A stretch of DNA of 64,000 nucleotides, from positions 62,001 through 126,000 of the forward strand of contig JACJNY010000013.1 of NCBI GenBank assembly GCA_014695295.1. The letters run 5' to 3'. The notes under the pieces were generated by a model. That model had not been told where the DNA came from and did not search any database. It was given only the letters and a program-made list of their open reading frames with translations. The position numbers and the translations under genes were made by a program. Shown here in pieces: positions 34,664 to 44,900 of this stretch; the stretch's first letter is position 1; the number at the start of each line of letters is the position of its first letter. The DNA comes from Microcoleus sp. FACHB-61 (GTDB lineage: Bacteria > Cyanobacteriota > Cyanobacteriia > Cyanobacteriales > Microcoleaceae).

Positions 34664-36346
34664 ATGAATACACAATTTTTATGGCGCTCGCCCGAAAATA
34701 AACCGCGTTGGATTATCCTATTATTGTTAGGTGTTTTGGCTGCTTTGGGGGTAGTGGCAACAACAGCTTACCTCAAAACGGCGATCGCCCAAACTATCGG
34801 CCCGGCTTTGTCTGTAGATGTTAAAGCCGATCGACATCCCATTAGCCCCGACATCTACGGTATGAACGATTATGCCCTAGACCCGGCCATCGCCAAAGAG
34901 TTGCGGATTCCGGTAGAACGCTGGGGGGCTAATCACACCAGCCGCTACAACTGGTTAGTCGATTCTTCCAACAAGGGCGATGACTTCTTTTTCGTGGGTG
35001 GCGGCGACAATAAAAATCCTGTTCCCGGCGATTCTATAGATAAAATTGTCAAAACCAACCGCCAAAACGGCAGCAAAAGTATTGTTACAATTCCGATGAT
35101 TGGCTATGTAAATAAGATTAGCACTTGGAACTGCGGCTTTAGAGTATCCAAATACGGGCCGCAAGAAAAAACTAATCCTTACATTTTTCCAGAAGGTGAT
35201 AAATGCGGCAATGGTAAGCGTCCCGATGGCACTTTGATAACTGATAATAATCGCCTTGATGTCAGCATTGTTAGCAATCCAGCATTTCAAAAAGCTTGGG
35301 TTCAACACTTAATTAAAACCCACGGTACTGCTGCTAACGGCGGCGTGCAAATTTACCAAATGGACAACGAACCAAGCGGTTGGGGAAATACTCACCGCGA
35401 TGTTCATCCAGAACCGACGAGTTACGAGGAATTGCGCGATCGCACTTATCAATATGCCTCAATGGTAAAAGCTACAGATCCCACTGCTAAGGTACTCGGG
35501 CCGTCGGATTTTGGCTGGCCTGTCTATGTGGATTCGGGGGTTAAGGGCGATCGCGAAAAACACGGCGGCGTCTGGTTTGCGCGGTGGTACTTGCAACAAA
35601 TGCGCGCTTACGAACAGCAGAAAGGTGTTCGGATTCTCGACTATTTCGACGAACACTACTATCCTTCGGTGGATGATACCTGTTTGGCGAATTGTCCCGC
35701 CGGCGATGCCAAAACCCAAGCAGCGCGACTGCGATCGACTCGTTCTCTGTGGGATGCTACCTATACTGATGAAAGTTGGATTGGTAAATACAATCCGCCG
35801 CTAACAATTATTCCCCGGTTTCGAGAGTGGGTAAAGCAAGATTATCCAGGTACAAAAATTGCAATTACTGAATACAATTGGGGCGGTTTAGAGTCGATTA
35901 ACGGAGCCTTAGCCCAAGCCGACGTACTGGGGATTTTTGGGCGGGAACAACTCGATTTAGCGACGCTGTGGGGGCCTCCGAAGTCTTCTGAACCGGGGGC
36001 CTATGCTTTCCGAATGTACATGAATTACGACGGAAAAGGCGGTAAGTATGGCGATACTTGGGTGCGATCGCAAAGCACAGATCAAGGACTGTTGTCAATC
36101 TATGCAGCCGATCGCACTAGCGACAGTGCTTTGACGCTGGTTATTATTAATAAAACCAGCAAAAATTTGACCAGCAACTTAAGTTTGGCAGGATTTAACC
36201 CAGCCGCCAAAGCTCAAGTTTACACTTACAGCGAGGCGAATTTGGGGGCGATCGTCCGTGAGAGCGATTTAGGTGTCAGCGCCGCCGGTTTTCAGGCCAC
36301 TTATCCCGCTAATTCTATCACTTTGGTTGCCCTTCCAAAGGCTTAA
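34664..36346 (+). CDS. glycoside hydrolase family 44 protein, secreted or membrane-anchored
   Basis: The 560-residue protein has a hydrophobic segment WIILLLLGVLAALGVVATTA (about 16-35), followed by AIAQ, which could be a signal peptide or N-terminal anchor. The catalytic domain matches GH44: DIYGMNDYALDP, RWGANHTSRYNW, and YQMDNEPSGW with the likely acid/base Glu 236. The probable nucleophile is Glu 403 in AITEYNWGG. A beta-sandwich C-terminal part (from about 480) follows. Characterised GH44 enzymes cleave beta-1,4-glucans such as xyloglucan and carboxymethylcellulose. In this phototroph the substrate could be sheath polysaccharide or cellulose; that is inference. The 4-bp gap after the kinase gene implies translational coupling. 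Confidence 0.88.
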   Translation: MNTQFLWRSPENKPRWIILLLLGVLAALGVVATTAYLKTAIAQTIGPALSVDVKADRHPISPDIYGMNDYALDPAIAKELRIPVERWGANHTSRYNWLVDSSNKGDDFFFVGGGDNKNPVPGDSIDKIVKTNRQNGSKSIVTIPMIGYVNKISTWNCGFRVSKYGPQEKTNPYIFPEGDKCGNGKRPDGTLITDNNRLDVSIVSNPAFQKAWVQHLIKTHGTAANGGVQIYQMDNEPSGWGNTHRDVHPEPTSYEELRDRTYQYASMVKATDPTAKVLGPSDFGWPVYVDSGVKGDREKHGGVWFARWYLQQMRAYEQQKGVRILDYFDEHYYPSVDDTCLANCPAGDAKTQAARLRSTRSLWDATYTDESWIGKYNPPLTIIPRFREWVKQDYPGTKIAITEYNWGGLESINGALAQADVLGIFGREQLDLATLWGPPKSSEPGAYAFRMYMNYDGKGGKYGDTWVRSQSTDQGLLSIYAADRTSDSALTLVIINKTSKNLTSNLSLAGFNPAAKAQVYTYSEANLGAIVRESDLGVSAAGFQATYPANSITLVALPKA

Positions 36347-36465
36347 TACCCAATCCGCCTTAAATATCCCCTCTTATTCTTAGTCCCCTTCTTAGCCCCC
36401 TCGGCTCGGACTTTCTGTGTCTAGTAGCGGTTTCAACCGCCCAGTATAAAAGGGGCTTTAAACCA

Positions 36466-37338
36466 TTAAGAATCGACCATCCAAGCAATACATTTGCGCA
36501 TTTGCTCGCGCATTGTTTCTCTATCAGCATTATACCTGCGGCCGTGTCCCGGCAACACCCATTCAAACGAGTAATTAGCCAAATTCTGCATAGATTTTAT
36601 TTGTTCCGGCCAAGAATACCAACAGACTTCGCGAAAGCCAACTAGCTGCTGCAAACTTTCCGACCAAGCAAGATGATCGCCGCTGAACAAAAACTTGTTA
36701 TTGTAAAGTAAAACTGTGTGGCCTTTCGTGTGCCCCGGAACAGGTATAATCAACAAGTCATCGGCTATTTGATAGGGTTCGCTGCGCGACAATTGAATTT
36801 CTACACTGCAAGTATTCGCGTTAATTTCGTCAGCATGGAGAATGCGATCGCACCCAAAATGGTCGCGGTATTGTTGATGATCTGCTACGTCGTCGCGGTG
36901 AGTCAAGTACAGATAGCGAATGCCGCCCATTGCTTCTATGTTTTTGACTAGCGGCGGCACAAAACGGGGAGAATCAACTAAAATATTGCCATCGGGACGG
37001 ACAATTAAATAGCTGGCCGCAGCGTAGGATTTCTCAGAGTGATAGCCGCAGTGATAGACATTTTCTGCTACGAGTGCGGGCAACTGTTGCTGAACTTGTT
37101 TGATACTTTTGGGCTTTTCAACAGTGCCGATGGAACTTGTGGGACAAGACAAAAGAGCCGCGAGCGCTCGCATTTCTTCCATCTCGTTAGTTGGCTGGTG
37201 GTAAACAGCAGACTGTTCTCCCTCTTGAGTAAATACTTCCGGCGCCATCCACCGACAAGTATCGCAGTCAATGCAGGTAGTGTCTACATAAAAGTTACCG
37301 GTAATATTTTCAGTACGCCTCCGATTAATGTTAGCCAT
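36466..37338 (-). CDS. ferredoxin-like domain fused to metallo-beta-lactamase-fold hydrolase
   Basis: Residues 1-75 resemble a single-cluster ferredoxin with Cys 22, 25 and 28 (CIDCDTC) and Cys 65 (SCPTSSIG), so a [4Fe-4S] or [3Fe-4S] centre is likely. Residues 85-290 are an MBL fold: YLIVRPDGNILVDSPRF, the metal motif LTHRDDVADHQQY, VPGHTKGHTVLLY, FSGDHLAW and LPGHGRRY. The first metal motif is HRDDVADH, longer than the usual HxHxDH: the second His is replaced and the final DH pair is kept. The fusion occurs widely in cyanobacteria and plants, function unestablished. It is convergent with the GH44 gene; 118 bp of spacer separates the stops. Confidence 0.88.
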   Translation of the reverse strand: MANINRRRTENITGNFYVDTTCIDCDTCRWMAPEVFTQEGEQSAVYHQPTNEMEEMRALAALLSCPTSSIGTVEKPKSIKQVQQQLPALVAENVYHCGYHSEKSYAAASYLIVRPDGNILVDSPRFVPPLVKNIEAMGGIRYLYLTHRDDVADHQQYRDHFGCDRILHADEINANTCSVEIQLSRSEPYQIADDLLIIPVPGHTKGHTVLLYNNKFLFSGDHLAWSESLQQLVGFREVCWYSWPEQIKSMQNLANYSFEWVLPGHGRRYNADRETMREQMRKCIAWMVDS

Positions 37339-37584
37339 TTTTCTACCTCTTAATAAACAATATAAATAATGGTAAATTTGTATAATTCCTACGACATCCC
37401 GCCGGAGGTTTAAATCCCCGTCTCACAGCACAATTCGGTTAAAACCGATTAATAATTACTCCCTATTTATTGACACTAGGTGAGTATCAGTCCTATGCAA
37501 CAGGACTGATACTTTGAGGCAGGGGTTTAAACCCCTGCCGGACTCTTGCTTCTGCGTGCAAGATATAACTTTCAATCAACAATT
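37339..37584. repeat. composite palindrome element between MBL gene and htrA
   Basis: A 12-bp stem (37483-37494 with 37502-37513, AGTATCAGTCCT arms) is followed after TTTGA by a perfect 22-bp palindrome at 37518-37539 with GGCAGGGG/CCCCTGCC arms. The arrangement is the same as at 361-458. A degenerate mate (CCGGAGGTTTAAATCCCCG) at 37402-37420 may be the other flank. It sits immediately downstream of htrA and could serve as its terminator. Confidence 0.75.
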
Positions 37585-38874
37585 CTACTGCTGGTTCTGA
37601 TCCGCTGGAAAAGCACCCGCTTTCACCGCCACAGTAACAGGTTGTCCGCCGCGGCTCAATTCAAGCTGCAGATCGCTGCCCACTGTACTTTTCTCAACAA
37701 TTTGCTGTACGCTGCTAGCATCGCTAACTTCTGCACCGTTAATTTTCTTGATCACATCGGCAACGCGAACTCCAGCTTGTGCCGCCGGAGAACCTTTGGC
37801 AATTCCCAAAACTAACACGCCTTTATCTTCAGTCAGCCTCAATTTGGTGTTGGGATTTTGATTAAATTCTCTCTTGATTTCGGGAGTAATGCTCAACATC
37901 CGAACGCCGAGATAAGGATGTTCGGCTTTTCCTGCTGTTACTAATTGGTCGGCAATTTGTTGTGCTCGATCGATCGGAATAGCAAAACCCAATCCTTGAG
38001 CGCCTTGAATAATCGCCGTATTCATGCCGATAACTTGACCGCGCTGGTTCAGCAGCGGGCCGCCGGAATTACCGGGATTGATCGCAGCATCGGTTTGAAT
38101 AAAGCTGACGCGCTTGTCGGGAACGCCGACATCGGCGCTAGAACGGCCTGTAGCGCTAATAATGCCCACAGTCACAGTATTGTCCAAACCGAGGGGATTG
38201 CCGATCGCGATCGCCCATTCTCCCGGCTGTAACTCTTCTGATTTGCCCAAACTCACCACAGGCAAATTGTTAGCTTCAACTTTAACAACAGCCACATCAG
38301 TAACTGTATCTACACCTAAAACTTTGCCGACAAATTCGCGACCATCCTTCAGTTTTACCGTCACCGTATCCGCGCCGTTAACAACGTGAGCGTTAGTCAA
38401 AATGCGACCGTCGGAACCAAAAATAAAACCGGAACCAGAACCCCGTTCTACCCTATTTCCCCGCTCAATCGGAAGTTCCGAACCGAAGAAGCGGCGGAAT
38501 TGCTCGGGGATCTCATCTGGAACTTGGTTCTTCACCGTGCGAGACGAATTGATCCGCACCACTGCCGGGCCGACTCCCTGCACAACTTTAGTTACAAAAT
38601 TAGAGTCTTGAGAGGGCAGTATATTTGCAGGCAATGCTGAGATTGGCGCTGCATTTGAAGGTTCAGCTTGAATGGCGTTAGAACTTCCAGGAACTTGAGA
38701 AGTTAGGGCATTGCACCCAACAGTTGCGGTGGAGCCGAGCAAAAGAAGGGATAAAAAAGCAAGTTTTTTGGGCAAAGAAAAACGGCGAGAACGCTGAGCA
38801 GCAGGCATATTTTGGGTTGACATAGTATTGATTTGGTGGGAGTTAGAGCGAGAGTTATAATTATGGTTTTGCAT
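37585..38874 (-). CDS. HtrA/Deg-family serine protease (HhoA/HhoB/HtrA type)
   Basis: The trypsin-like domain has the triad His 163 (LTNAHVV), Asp 193 (TDVAVVKV) and Ser 270 (NPGNSGGPL). One PDZ domain follows (about 325-415: GVLVLGIAKGSPAAQAGVRV). The N-terminus has basic residues RSRRFSLPKK and then a hydrophobic core LAFLSLLLLGSTATVGC. This is a signal peptide, with Cys 54 a possible lipoprotein cysteine, although TVGC is an imperfect lipobox. The family degrades or refolds damaged proteins in the periplasm or thylakoid lumen, and helps cells survive high light and heat. A single PDZ is typical of cyanobacterial Deg proteases. The start could be Met 1 (38874) or Met 18 (38823). Which of the three paralogues it is cannot be told by eye. 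Confidence 0.93.
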   Translation of the reverse strand: MQNHNYNSRSNSHQINTMSTQNMPAAQRSRRFSLPKKLAFLSLLLLGSTATVGCNALTSQVPGSSNAIQAEPSNAAPISALPANILPSQDSNFVTKVVQGVGPAVVRINSSRTVKNQVPDEIPEQFRRFFGSELPIERGNRVERGSGSGFIFGSDGRILTNAHVVNGADTVTVKLKDGREFVGKVLGVDTVTDVAVVKVEANNLPVVSLGKSEELQPGEWAIAIGNPLGLDNTVTVGIISATGRSSADVGVPDKRVSFIQTDAAINPGNSGGPLLNQRGQVIGMNTAIIQGAQGLGFAIPIDRAQQIADQLVTAGKAEHPYLGVRMLSITPEIKREFNQNPNTKLRLTEDKGVLVLGIAKGSPAAQAGVRVADVIKKINGAEVSDASSVQQIVEKSTVGSDLQLELSRGGQPVTVAVKAGAFPADQNQQ

Positions 38875-39638
38875 TTTTAGTACCTACTGTAATTAATTTA
38901 GAACTAAAGGGTCTTTAATTTTAATTCAACCATTTCTGACATCTGCTTGACTGGTGGGGTTTACCCTACAAGGTGGGGTAGAAACCGGACAGTAGCAGGC
39001 AAATTGTGTGTGGATTGCAGCTTTTGAGTGCGATCGAACTGGGCCAGCATTGGCGAATTACCTCACAATTCAATAATCAAGACTACGGCCGCAGACCAGG
39101 ATATTCCGCATTGGCATGGAATCTTTACAGGATTGATATCCGAACTCTACAACAGCCCTGGACTAACAAAAACCCGGTTAAGAGTCAAAATCTTCGCTGT
39201 CAGCGATTGACGTTAAGGTAGAAACGGGGTTTTTGAGCCCGCCTGCATCCAGGACAGCAGCTAAAGCACCCAGAAAGCCTAACCCTAAAAAAGCAGGAAG
39301 TAAAAAGCCTGTAAAGTCTCCAGCGAAGTAAGTCGGTGGGAAAATTCACCTGTATGTAGCAAAACATTAAGTAGGGTGATTCGAGTTAGATTTAAGACGT
39401 TGTGTAAGGTTGTGTACGGTTTTTTATTTACTTTCTACCCCATGAATTACCGCATAAGCAAGCTCTAATTCGGAAGCAAATATTTGTCCCGCTAGTTCAT
39501 CTTTTTTGATGTGTTGCCACTCCCCTGCCAAGCAAATTTATTCCTTATCATTCTTCACAACTATTACCAGTATAGCGTTTGTGGCTTTTAACTAAAAAGT
39601 CAATAACGATGCCATCGGACTTGATCGAAAAACTTATG
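38875..39638. other. gene-poor spacer upstream of htrA
   Basis: About 760 bp with only short open frames. Top-strand frames at 39006-39221 and 39028-39210 overlap and look unrelated to any family I know. On the minus strand 39178-39345 a 55-codon open stretch encodes PPTYFAGDFTGFLLPAFLGL and then GFLGALAAVLDAGGLKN. This looks like a membrane-protein fragment, without a normal start codon. A hairpin-like region with ACGGGGTTTTTGAGC lies near 39222. The htrA promoter should be close to 38880-38960. Confidence 0.4.
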
Positions 39639-40772
39639 CTAATTACGGACAATCGGCAGAGTGAGATGTACCGTTGTTTCCTTTTGATAGATACTGGTAA
39701 TTGAGAACTCTCCTCCTGCCAGTTCGACAATTTTCTGGACAATTTTTAAGCCTATACCGGTGCCCTGTTGCTCATACTTCTTGCGCTCAAACTGCATGAA
39801 TGCACCAATTTTAGCAATTTGCTCTTCTGTCATGCCCTGCCCCGAGTCATGTACAGATAAATGCAGCATCTCCCCTACGACTTGACTACTAACTTTAATG
39901 GTTGTCTCTGGTGAGGAGAATTTCAGTGCATTATCAATTAATTCATGGAGAATCGTTGATAGATATCGCTCTGATAGAGCGATATCCGCTTCTTCCAGAG
40001 TTAACAACAGATCGTCGCTACGGTCAACTTTCTGAGCCTGGTATTTCAAATCGGCTTCAATGGCGGAAGCTAAAAATTGAGTTTGGGCAGATTCGATCTT
40101 GTGCTGTTGACTTGCGGATAGTTCTAATCCTAAATAAATCAGGAATTTTTTCGTTAATGTTTCTAGGCGACGGGCAGATTCATGTGCCCAGCCTAACATC
40201 TCACGGATTTGGGCGATCTCCATCTCTTCGAGCTCGTCCTTGAGCCACCCGATCGTGCCTAAGATGCCATTGAGGGGCGTATTCAGTTCGTGGGATATAG
40301 TAGAAGCTAAGTTGCCACGCAGCTCATTGAGGGTGCTTTTCAAGAGATAGATGGTATTTTCTTGGATGTGGTATAAGTTCTGGATATTATCATACTGTTG
40401 CTTGATTCTGAGCATTGAATGCACGCGAGCACGCAGTTCAATAGCATTTACAGGTTTACTGATGAAGTCGTCGGCTCCGGCAGTTAGACAATGCGCAAGG
40501 TCGGATTTTGAGCTTAATGCTGTTACCATAATGATGGGAACGGCTTGCCATTTTGACATGGCTTTGATTTGCCGACAAATCTCGATGCCGTCTATTCCCG
40601 GCATCATCACATCCAGCAAAATAAGATCGGGCTCAAATATGTCGAGGGATGCGATCGCTTCTTGCCCGCTGGCAGCGTAATGCAATTGATAATCCTGCTC
40701 TGATAACAGAGTTTCAATCACATCAAAGTTATCCGGCTCATCATCAACAATTAAGAGAGAGAATTGAGACAT
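39639..40772 (-). CDS. receiver-histidine kinase, third gene of relay operon
   Basis: A CheY-like receiver (1-125; phospho-Asp 54 in LLDVMMPGIDG, Lys in SKPVNA) precedes a short linker and a HisKA domain with H-box ISHELNTPLNGIL (His 161). The HATPase domain follows (HELIDNALKFSS, DSGQGMT, GTGIGLKIVQKIVELAGG). It has no other sensor domain or membrane segment, so input is probably phosphorylation of the receiver by an upstream kinase. A GTG three codons earlier (40781) is an alternative start. The receiver is nearly the same at DNA level as that of the preceding gene. It lies 57 bp after it, and all three relay genes are co-directional. Confidence 0.93.
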   Translation of the reverse strand: MSQFSLLIVDDEPDNFDVIETLLSEQDYQLHYAASGQEAIASLDIFEPDLILLDVMMPGIDGIEICRQIKAMSKWQAVPIIMVTALSSKSDLAHCLTAGADDFISKPVNAIELRARVHSMLRIKQQYDNIQNLYHIQENTIYLLKSTLNELRGNLASTISHELNTPLNGILGTIGWLKDELEEMEIAQIREMLGWAHESARRLETLTKKFLIYLGLELSASQQHKIESAQTQFLASAIEADLKYQAQKVDRSDDLLLTLEEADIALSERYLSTILHELIDNALKFSSPETTIKVSSQVVGEMLHLSVHDSGQGMTEEQIAKIGAFMQFERKKYEQQGTGIGLKIVQKIVELAGGEFSITSIYQKETTVHLTLPIVRN

Positions 40773-40829
40773 AATTGTCACCCGTTCAATAATGTAAAAA
40801 GTTTTATGACTTCACGTGATAGCCATCAG

Positions 40830-41906
40830 CTAGGCTGCCAAAGTGATTTCAAAAATGGCTCCTTGTGGTTGGTTGCTTCTTACACAAATGTCGCCCCCAT
40901 GTGCTTCAACGACCATTTTGCAGAAAGCTAAACCCAACCCTATTTGAGATATCTCCGACATCAAATTTCCAATTTCGTATTTCTCAAAAATTTTGTGCCG
41001 CAATGTATCAGGAACACCAGGCCCCGAGTCGATAACCTGGATTTTGGCATTGCCAGATGTGAGGAATTCTACATTCACTATGATTTGACTATTGGCTGGG
41101 GAAAACTTAATGGCATTCGAGAGGAGGTTATCCAGCGTTCGATGTATCATGGTGGCATCAACCGAGACTTTCTTACTCGGTTCTTCTGGTAATTGAGCGA
41201 CCAGCGACTGGTTTTTTTTAGCAGCGATCGCTTCAAAGTTTGATATGGCAGACTCTATGAGATCGCTCAGATAAACCTCGGTGTAATTGAGACGATTTTT
41301 ACCGGATTCCAGTAAAGCAATTTGCAATAAATCATCAATTAATACCTGTATTGCTTGTGCTGAAGAGTAAAGTCGAGCCAGTTGGGTTTGTTGTTTTTCT
41401 GTAGAATACTCTACGCTTGTTAGGAGTTCCAAGCCAAGCAAGATACCAGCCAGGGGATTGCGTAAATCGTGGACTACCATTTTAACCATATCTTCCCGCA
41501 ATTTTAGTAAGCTTTGCAGGTCGTCATACTGGTGCTTAATTCGCAGCATGGAGTGAACTCTGGCACGCAGTTCAATAGCATTTACAGGTTTACTGATGAA
41601 GTCATCGGCTCCAGAAGTTAAACAATGGGCAAGGTCTGATTTTGAGTTTAATGCTGTCACCATAATGATGGGAACGGCTTGCCATTTTGACATGGCTTTG
41701 ATTTGCCGACAAACTTCAATGCCATCTATTCCTGGCATCATCACATCCAGCAAAATAAGATCGGGTTCAAATATGTCGAGGGATGCGATCGCTTCTAGCC
41801 CGCTGGCAGCGTAATGCAATTGATAATCCTGCTCTGATAACAGAGTTTCAATTACATCAAAATTATTGGGATCGTCGTCAACGATTAAAACGGATGGTCT
41901 GTTCAC
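40830..41906 (-). CDS. receiver-histidine kinase, second gene of relay operon
   Basis: The 358-residue protein has a receiver (Asp 54), then HisKA with H-box VVHDLRNPLAGILLG (His 146). This is the HDLRNPL class, different from the HELNTPL class of its neighbour. The HATPase domain ends in GVPDTLRHKIFEKYEIGNLM and GLGLAFCKMVVEAHGG. The two downstream kinases therefore share receivers but not kinase cores. Its start is only three bases past the stop of the giant kinase, so translation is probably coupled. A phosphorelay from the giant protein's own receiver to this one would need an Hpt domain that is not visible; direct transfer from the giant kinase to this receiver is simpler. No output DNA-binding domain is in the operon. 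Confidence 0.93.
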   Translation of the reverse strand: MNRPSVLIVDDDPNNFDVIETLLSEQDYQLHYAASGLEAIASLDIFEPDLILLDVMMPGIDGIEVCRQIKAMSKWQAVPIIMVTALNSKSDLAHCLTSGADDFISKPVNAIELRARVHSMLRIKHQYDDLQSLLKLREDMVKMVVHDLRNPLAGILLGLELLTSVEYSTEKQQTQLARLYSSAQAIQVLIDDLLQIALLESGKNRLNYTEVYLSDLIESAISNFEAIAAKKNQSLVAQLPEEPSKKVSVDATMIHRTLDNLLSNAIKFSPANSQIIVNVEFLTSGNAKIQVIDSGPGVPDTLRHKIFEKYEIGNLMSEISQIGLGLAFCKMVVEAHGGDICVRSNQPQGAIFEITLAA

Positions 41907-41909
41907 GGG

Positions 41910-44900
41910 TTATCTTTGTTTAGAAGCTAAAAGTTGTTGAATAGTGCTTGCCAATTGCTTCAGCTTGACGGGTTTGGTGAGGTAATCATTGGCTCCGGCG
42001 GCAAGGCAACGATCGCGATCGCCCGTCATGGCTAAGGCAGTTAGGGCAACGATCGGCAAATCGACTAAGTTTGGATCGCTGCGGATCTGCTGCATAGCTT
42101 CTAGACCATCCATACCAGGCATTTGAATGTCCATCAAAATTAGATTGGGGTTTTCCGACTTGGCCAGGGCGATCGCCTCCTCTCCATTCTTAGCCAAGAG
42201 AATGCGATAGCCTTTAGCTCTCAGGTAGCTCGAAATCGTAGTGATATTGGCTTCGTTGTCTTCCGCCAGCAAGATTAATGGAGAGCTTCCCGGTTCGGGT
42301 TCGCTGGGTTCGATGCTGGGATCTGTCTGGGATGCCAAGTCAGGAGAGGATGGCGCACAAGCAGTGCAGGGAAGGTCGATCGTGAAGCAACTTCCTACAC
42401 CCACAGTGCTGGTGAGCCCCACCTGCCCGCCGTGGAGTTCGACGATGCGTTTCACCAAGGCAAGCCCCAAGCCAGTGCCTGTATATTGACGATTCAGGGC
42501 GCCATCGATTTGGATAAAAGGCTGAAACAGTTTGTTGATATGTTTTGCGGCAATACCAATACCTGTATCGATGACCGCAATTTGCAGGGTTTCTTTGACC
42601 AAAAAATGGGGTGGGGAACCGGCAGAATCTGGGTCGGCAGGGCGCTGTTGACGGCGGACTTCTAGGGTGATGCGTCCTCCGTTAGGAGTGAATTTGACAG
42701 CGTTATTGAGCAGGTTGATCAAGACTTGGCGCATCCGCCGTTCATCAATCAATAAGGCGGGCAGATTGAGCGGCATTTGAATGTCTAGCTGAATGCGTTT
42801 TTGCAGGGCTTGTTGTTTGATAAATGCCATACTGGATTGACACAGATGATTGATAGAAACTGGGGTGCAATCGAGTTCCATTTGACCCGATTCAATTTTG
42901 GCGACATCCAAAATGTCGTTGATTAGCTCTAGCAAGTGAGAGCTACTGCGATCGATGGTTTGTAAAGCTTTGATTTGTTGTTCGTTGACGATGCCAAAGA
43001 CTTGCTCTTGTAGCCCCTCGCTCATGCCCAGAATGGCGTTAAGGGGAGTGCGGAGTTCGTGGCTCATGTTGGCAAGGAATTCGTCTTTGAGACGGGTAGC
43101 GCGGGCCAGTTCTTCGTTAGAGGCTCCTAGTTGTTGGTTGCGCTCGGTGAGCTGCTGCTGGGCTTGTTGTCGTTCGGTGAGTTCTTGCTGCAACTGCTTA
43201 AATAGGCTCGCTTGTTGAATTGCGATCGCCAACTGGTTGGCAATTTGTTGCAGGAGTTGCGCTTCAGACTCTTGCCACACTCGTTTTTCTCGACAAGCAT
43301 GGACGACTAACACCCCCCAGAGCTTCTTGGTTTGCCCGGGGGCAACCCATCTATGGTTTTCGCTGCTTCGGACTTCTTGCAAGATAGGTGCAACGATTTT
43401 GGACTGGACTTGACCAACGGTTGCGTATTCCACCAAGCAATGAGTCCAGATATCGGTCATTACATCGGGGACGATGCGGGGCTTGCCCTCCCAGTACCGG
43501 TTGAGGATTTCTTGAGACCACTGTTCGTCCTGCCAGTGATGGTCTTTGAGCGCGGGGAACTCGCTAGACACAGCTTCTTCAACAATTTGACTTCTGCCAT
43601 CCCCAAATAGCCGGAACACGATAATCCGATCGCCTTGCAAGATTTCTTTGACTTTCTGTGTCACAGTCGCCAAAATTTGGTTAATATCCAACGATTCGCG
43701 AATTTGCTGGGCGATTTCTCCCAAAGTTCGCTGCCGTTGGAGTTGTAAAGCGATCGCATTTTCTGTTTGCTTGCGGATAGCCAGTTCTGATTGTACCTGT
43801 TCGTAGAGGTAAGATTGCTGAATTGCGATCGCTAATTGGTTAGCAATTTGTTTAAGTAAATTGATTTCCCAGTCTTGCCACTGGCGCGGACCATCGCATT
43901 GATGAACAATCAGCAATCCCCAGAGGGTTTGATTCAGAATAATTGGAACTACGAGTTTGGCTCTGACTTGGATTTCTGCGAGGAATTCAACCAAGCAGGG
44001 AAAGATTGACTCGTTTACATCTTCGCTATCGTTGAGGGCATACACTCTTCCTTGGATATAGCGATCGTAGTTTTCTTGGGGGAAAACCTCTTCAGGGAAG
44101 AGGATATCCAGGAGCTTAGACCTATTTGGCGAAACAGATTCAGCAATGGCAGCCCCCGTCCCTTCAGGAAAAACTCGATAAACCAGCGTTCGGTCTGGTT
44201 GCAAGACCTGATGGATTTCCTCAACAGTGCTATTGAGAATCTCGTCGAGATTCAGAGAAGATCGCATCCGTTTAGTAATCGCTCCCAGCAAACGTTCCAG
44301 GTCTGTTCGTTGTCGCACTTTCTCTTCGGCTTCTTTGCGATCGGTGATATCCTGAAACGTGCCTACCAGACCAATAACATTATCTGAGCAGTCTCGCAGG
44401 GGAGCCTTGTGGGTTTCGATAAATAGTGCTTTACCATTGGGTAGGGTTAGGGTTTCTTCGAGCCCTAATATAGATTCACCCGTTTCTACTAACCACCGAT
44501 CGATCGCACGATAGCTGCTCACCTCGACTTTTTTCGGGCAAATATCTAAATCTGTTTTACCTATAATTTCGGTCGTAGATGGCAAGCTTAGAGTTTTGGC
44601 AAACTTCTGATTGCATCCTAAAAAAACAGACTCTCTATTCTTCCAAAACACGGCGAGCGGGATGGTATCGAGTACCGTTTGCAGAAACTGCTGAGATTCC
44701 TGCAAAGCCTTCTGGGCCTGTTTGCGATCGGTGATGTCTACTAATACACAAATAGTTTGATTCTCTGAGCCTGGAAGGAGTGCGACTCCGATCAAGACAG
44801 CAATCCGGCTGCCATCCTTACGGTAGTATTCCTTTTCCCAGGTCTCATCGGCCGCGCCATCCTGCATCAGGCGTTCCATCACTACAACATCAGCGTGGGC

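Noticed and set aside
39006-39221. 71-codon frame upstream of htrA
   Set aside because: It competes with another frame in the same place, lacks a start signal and has no family signature.
43332-43610. Antisense frames within the giant kinase gene
   Set aside because: All top-strand frames in 41910-50156 are shadows of the long sense frame with its continuous domain chain.
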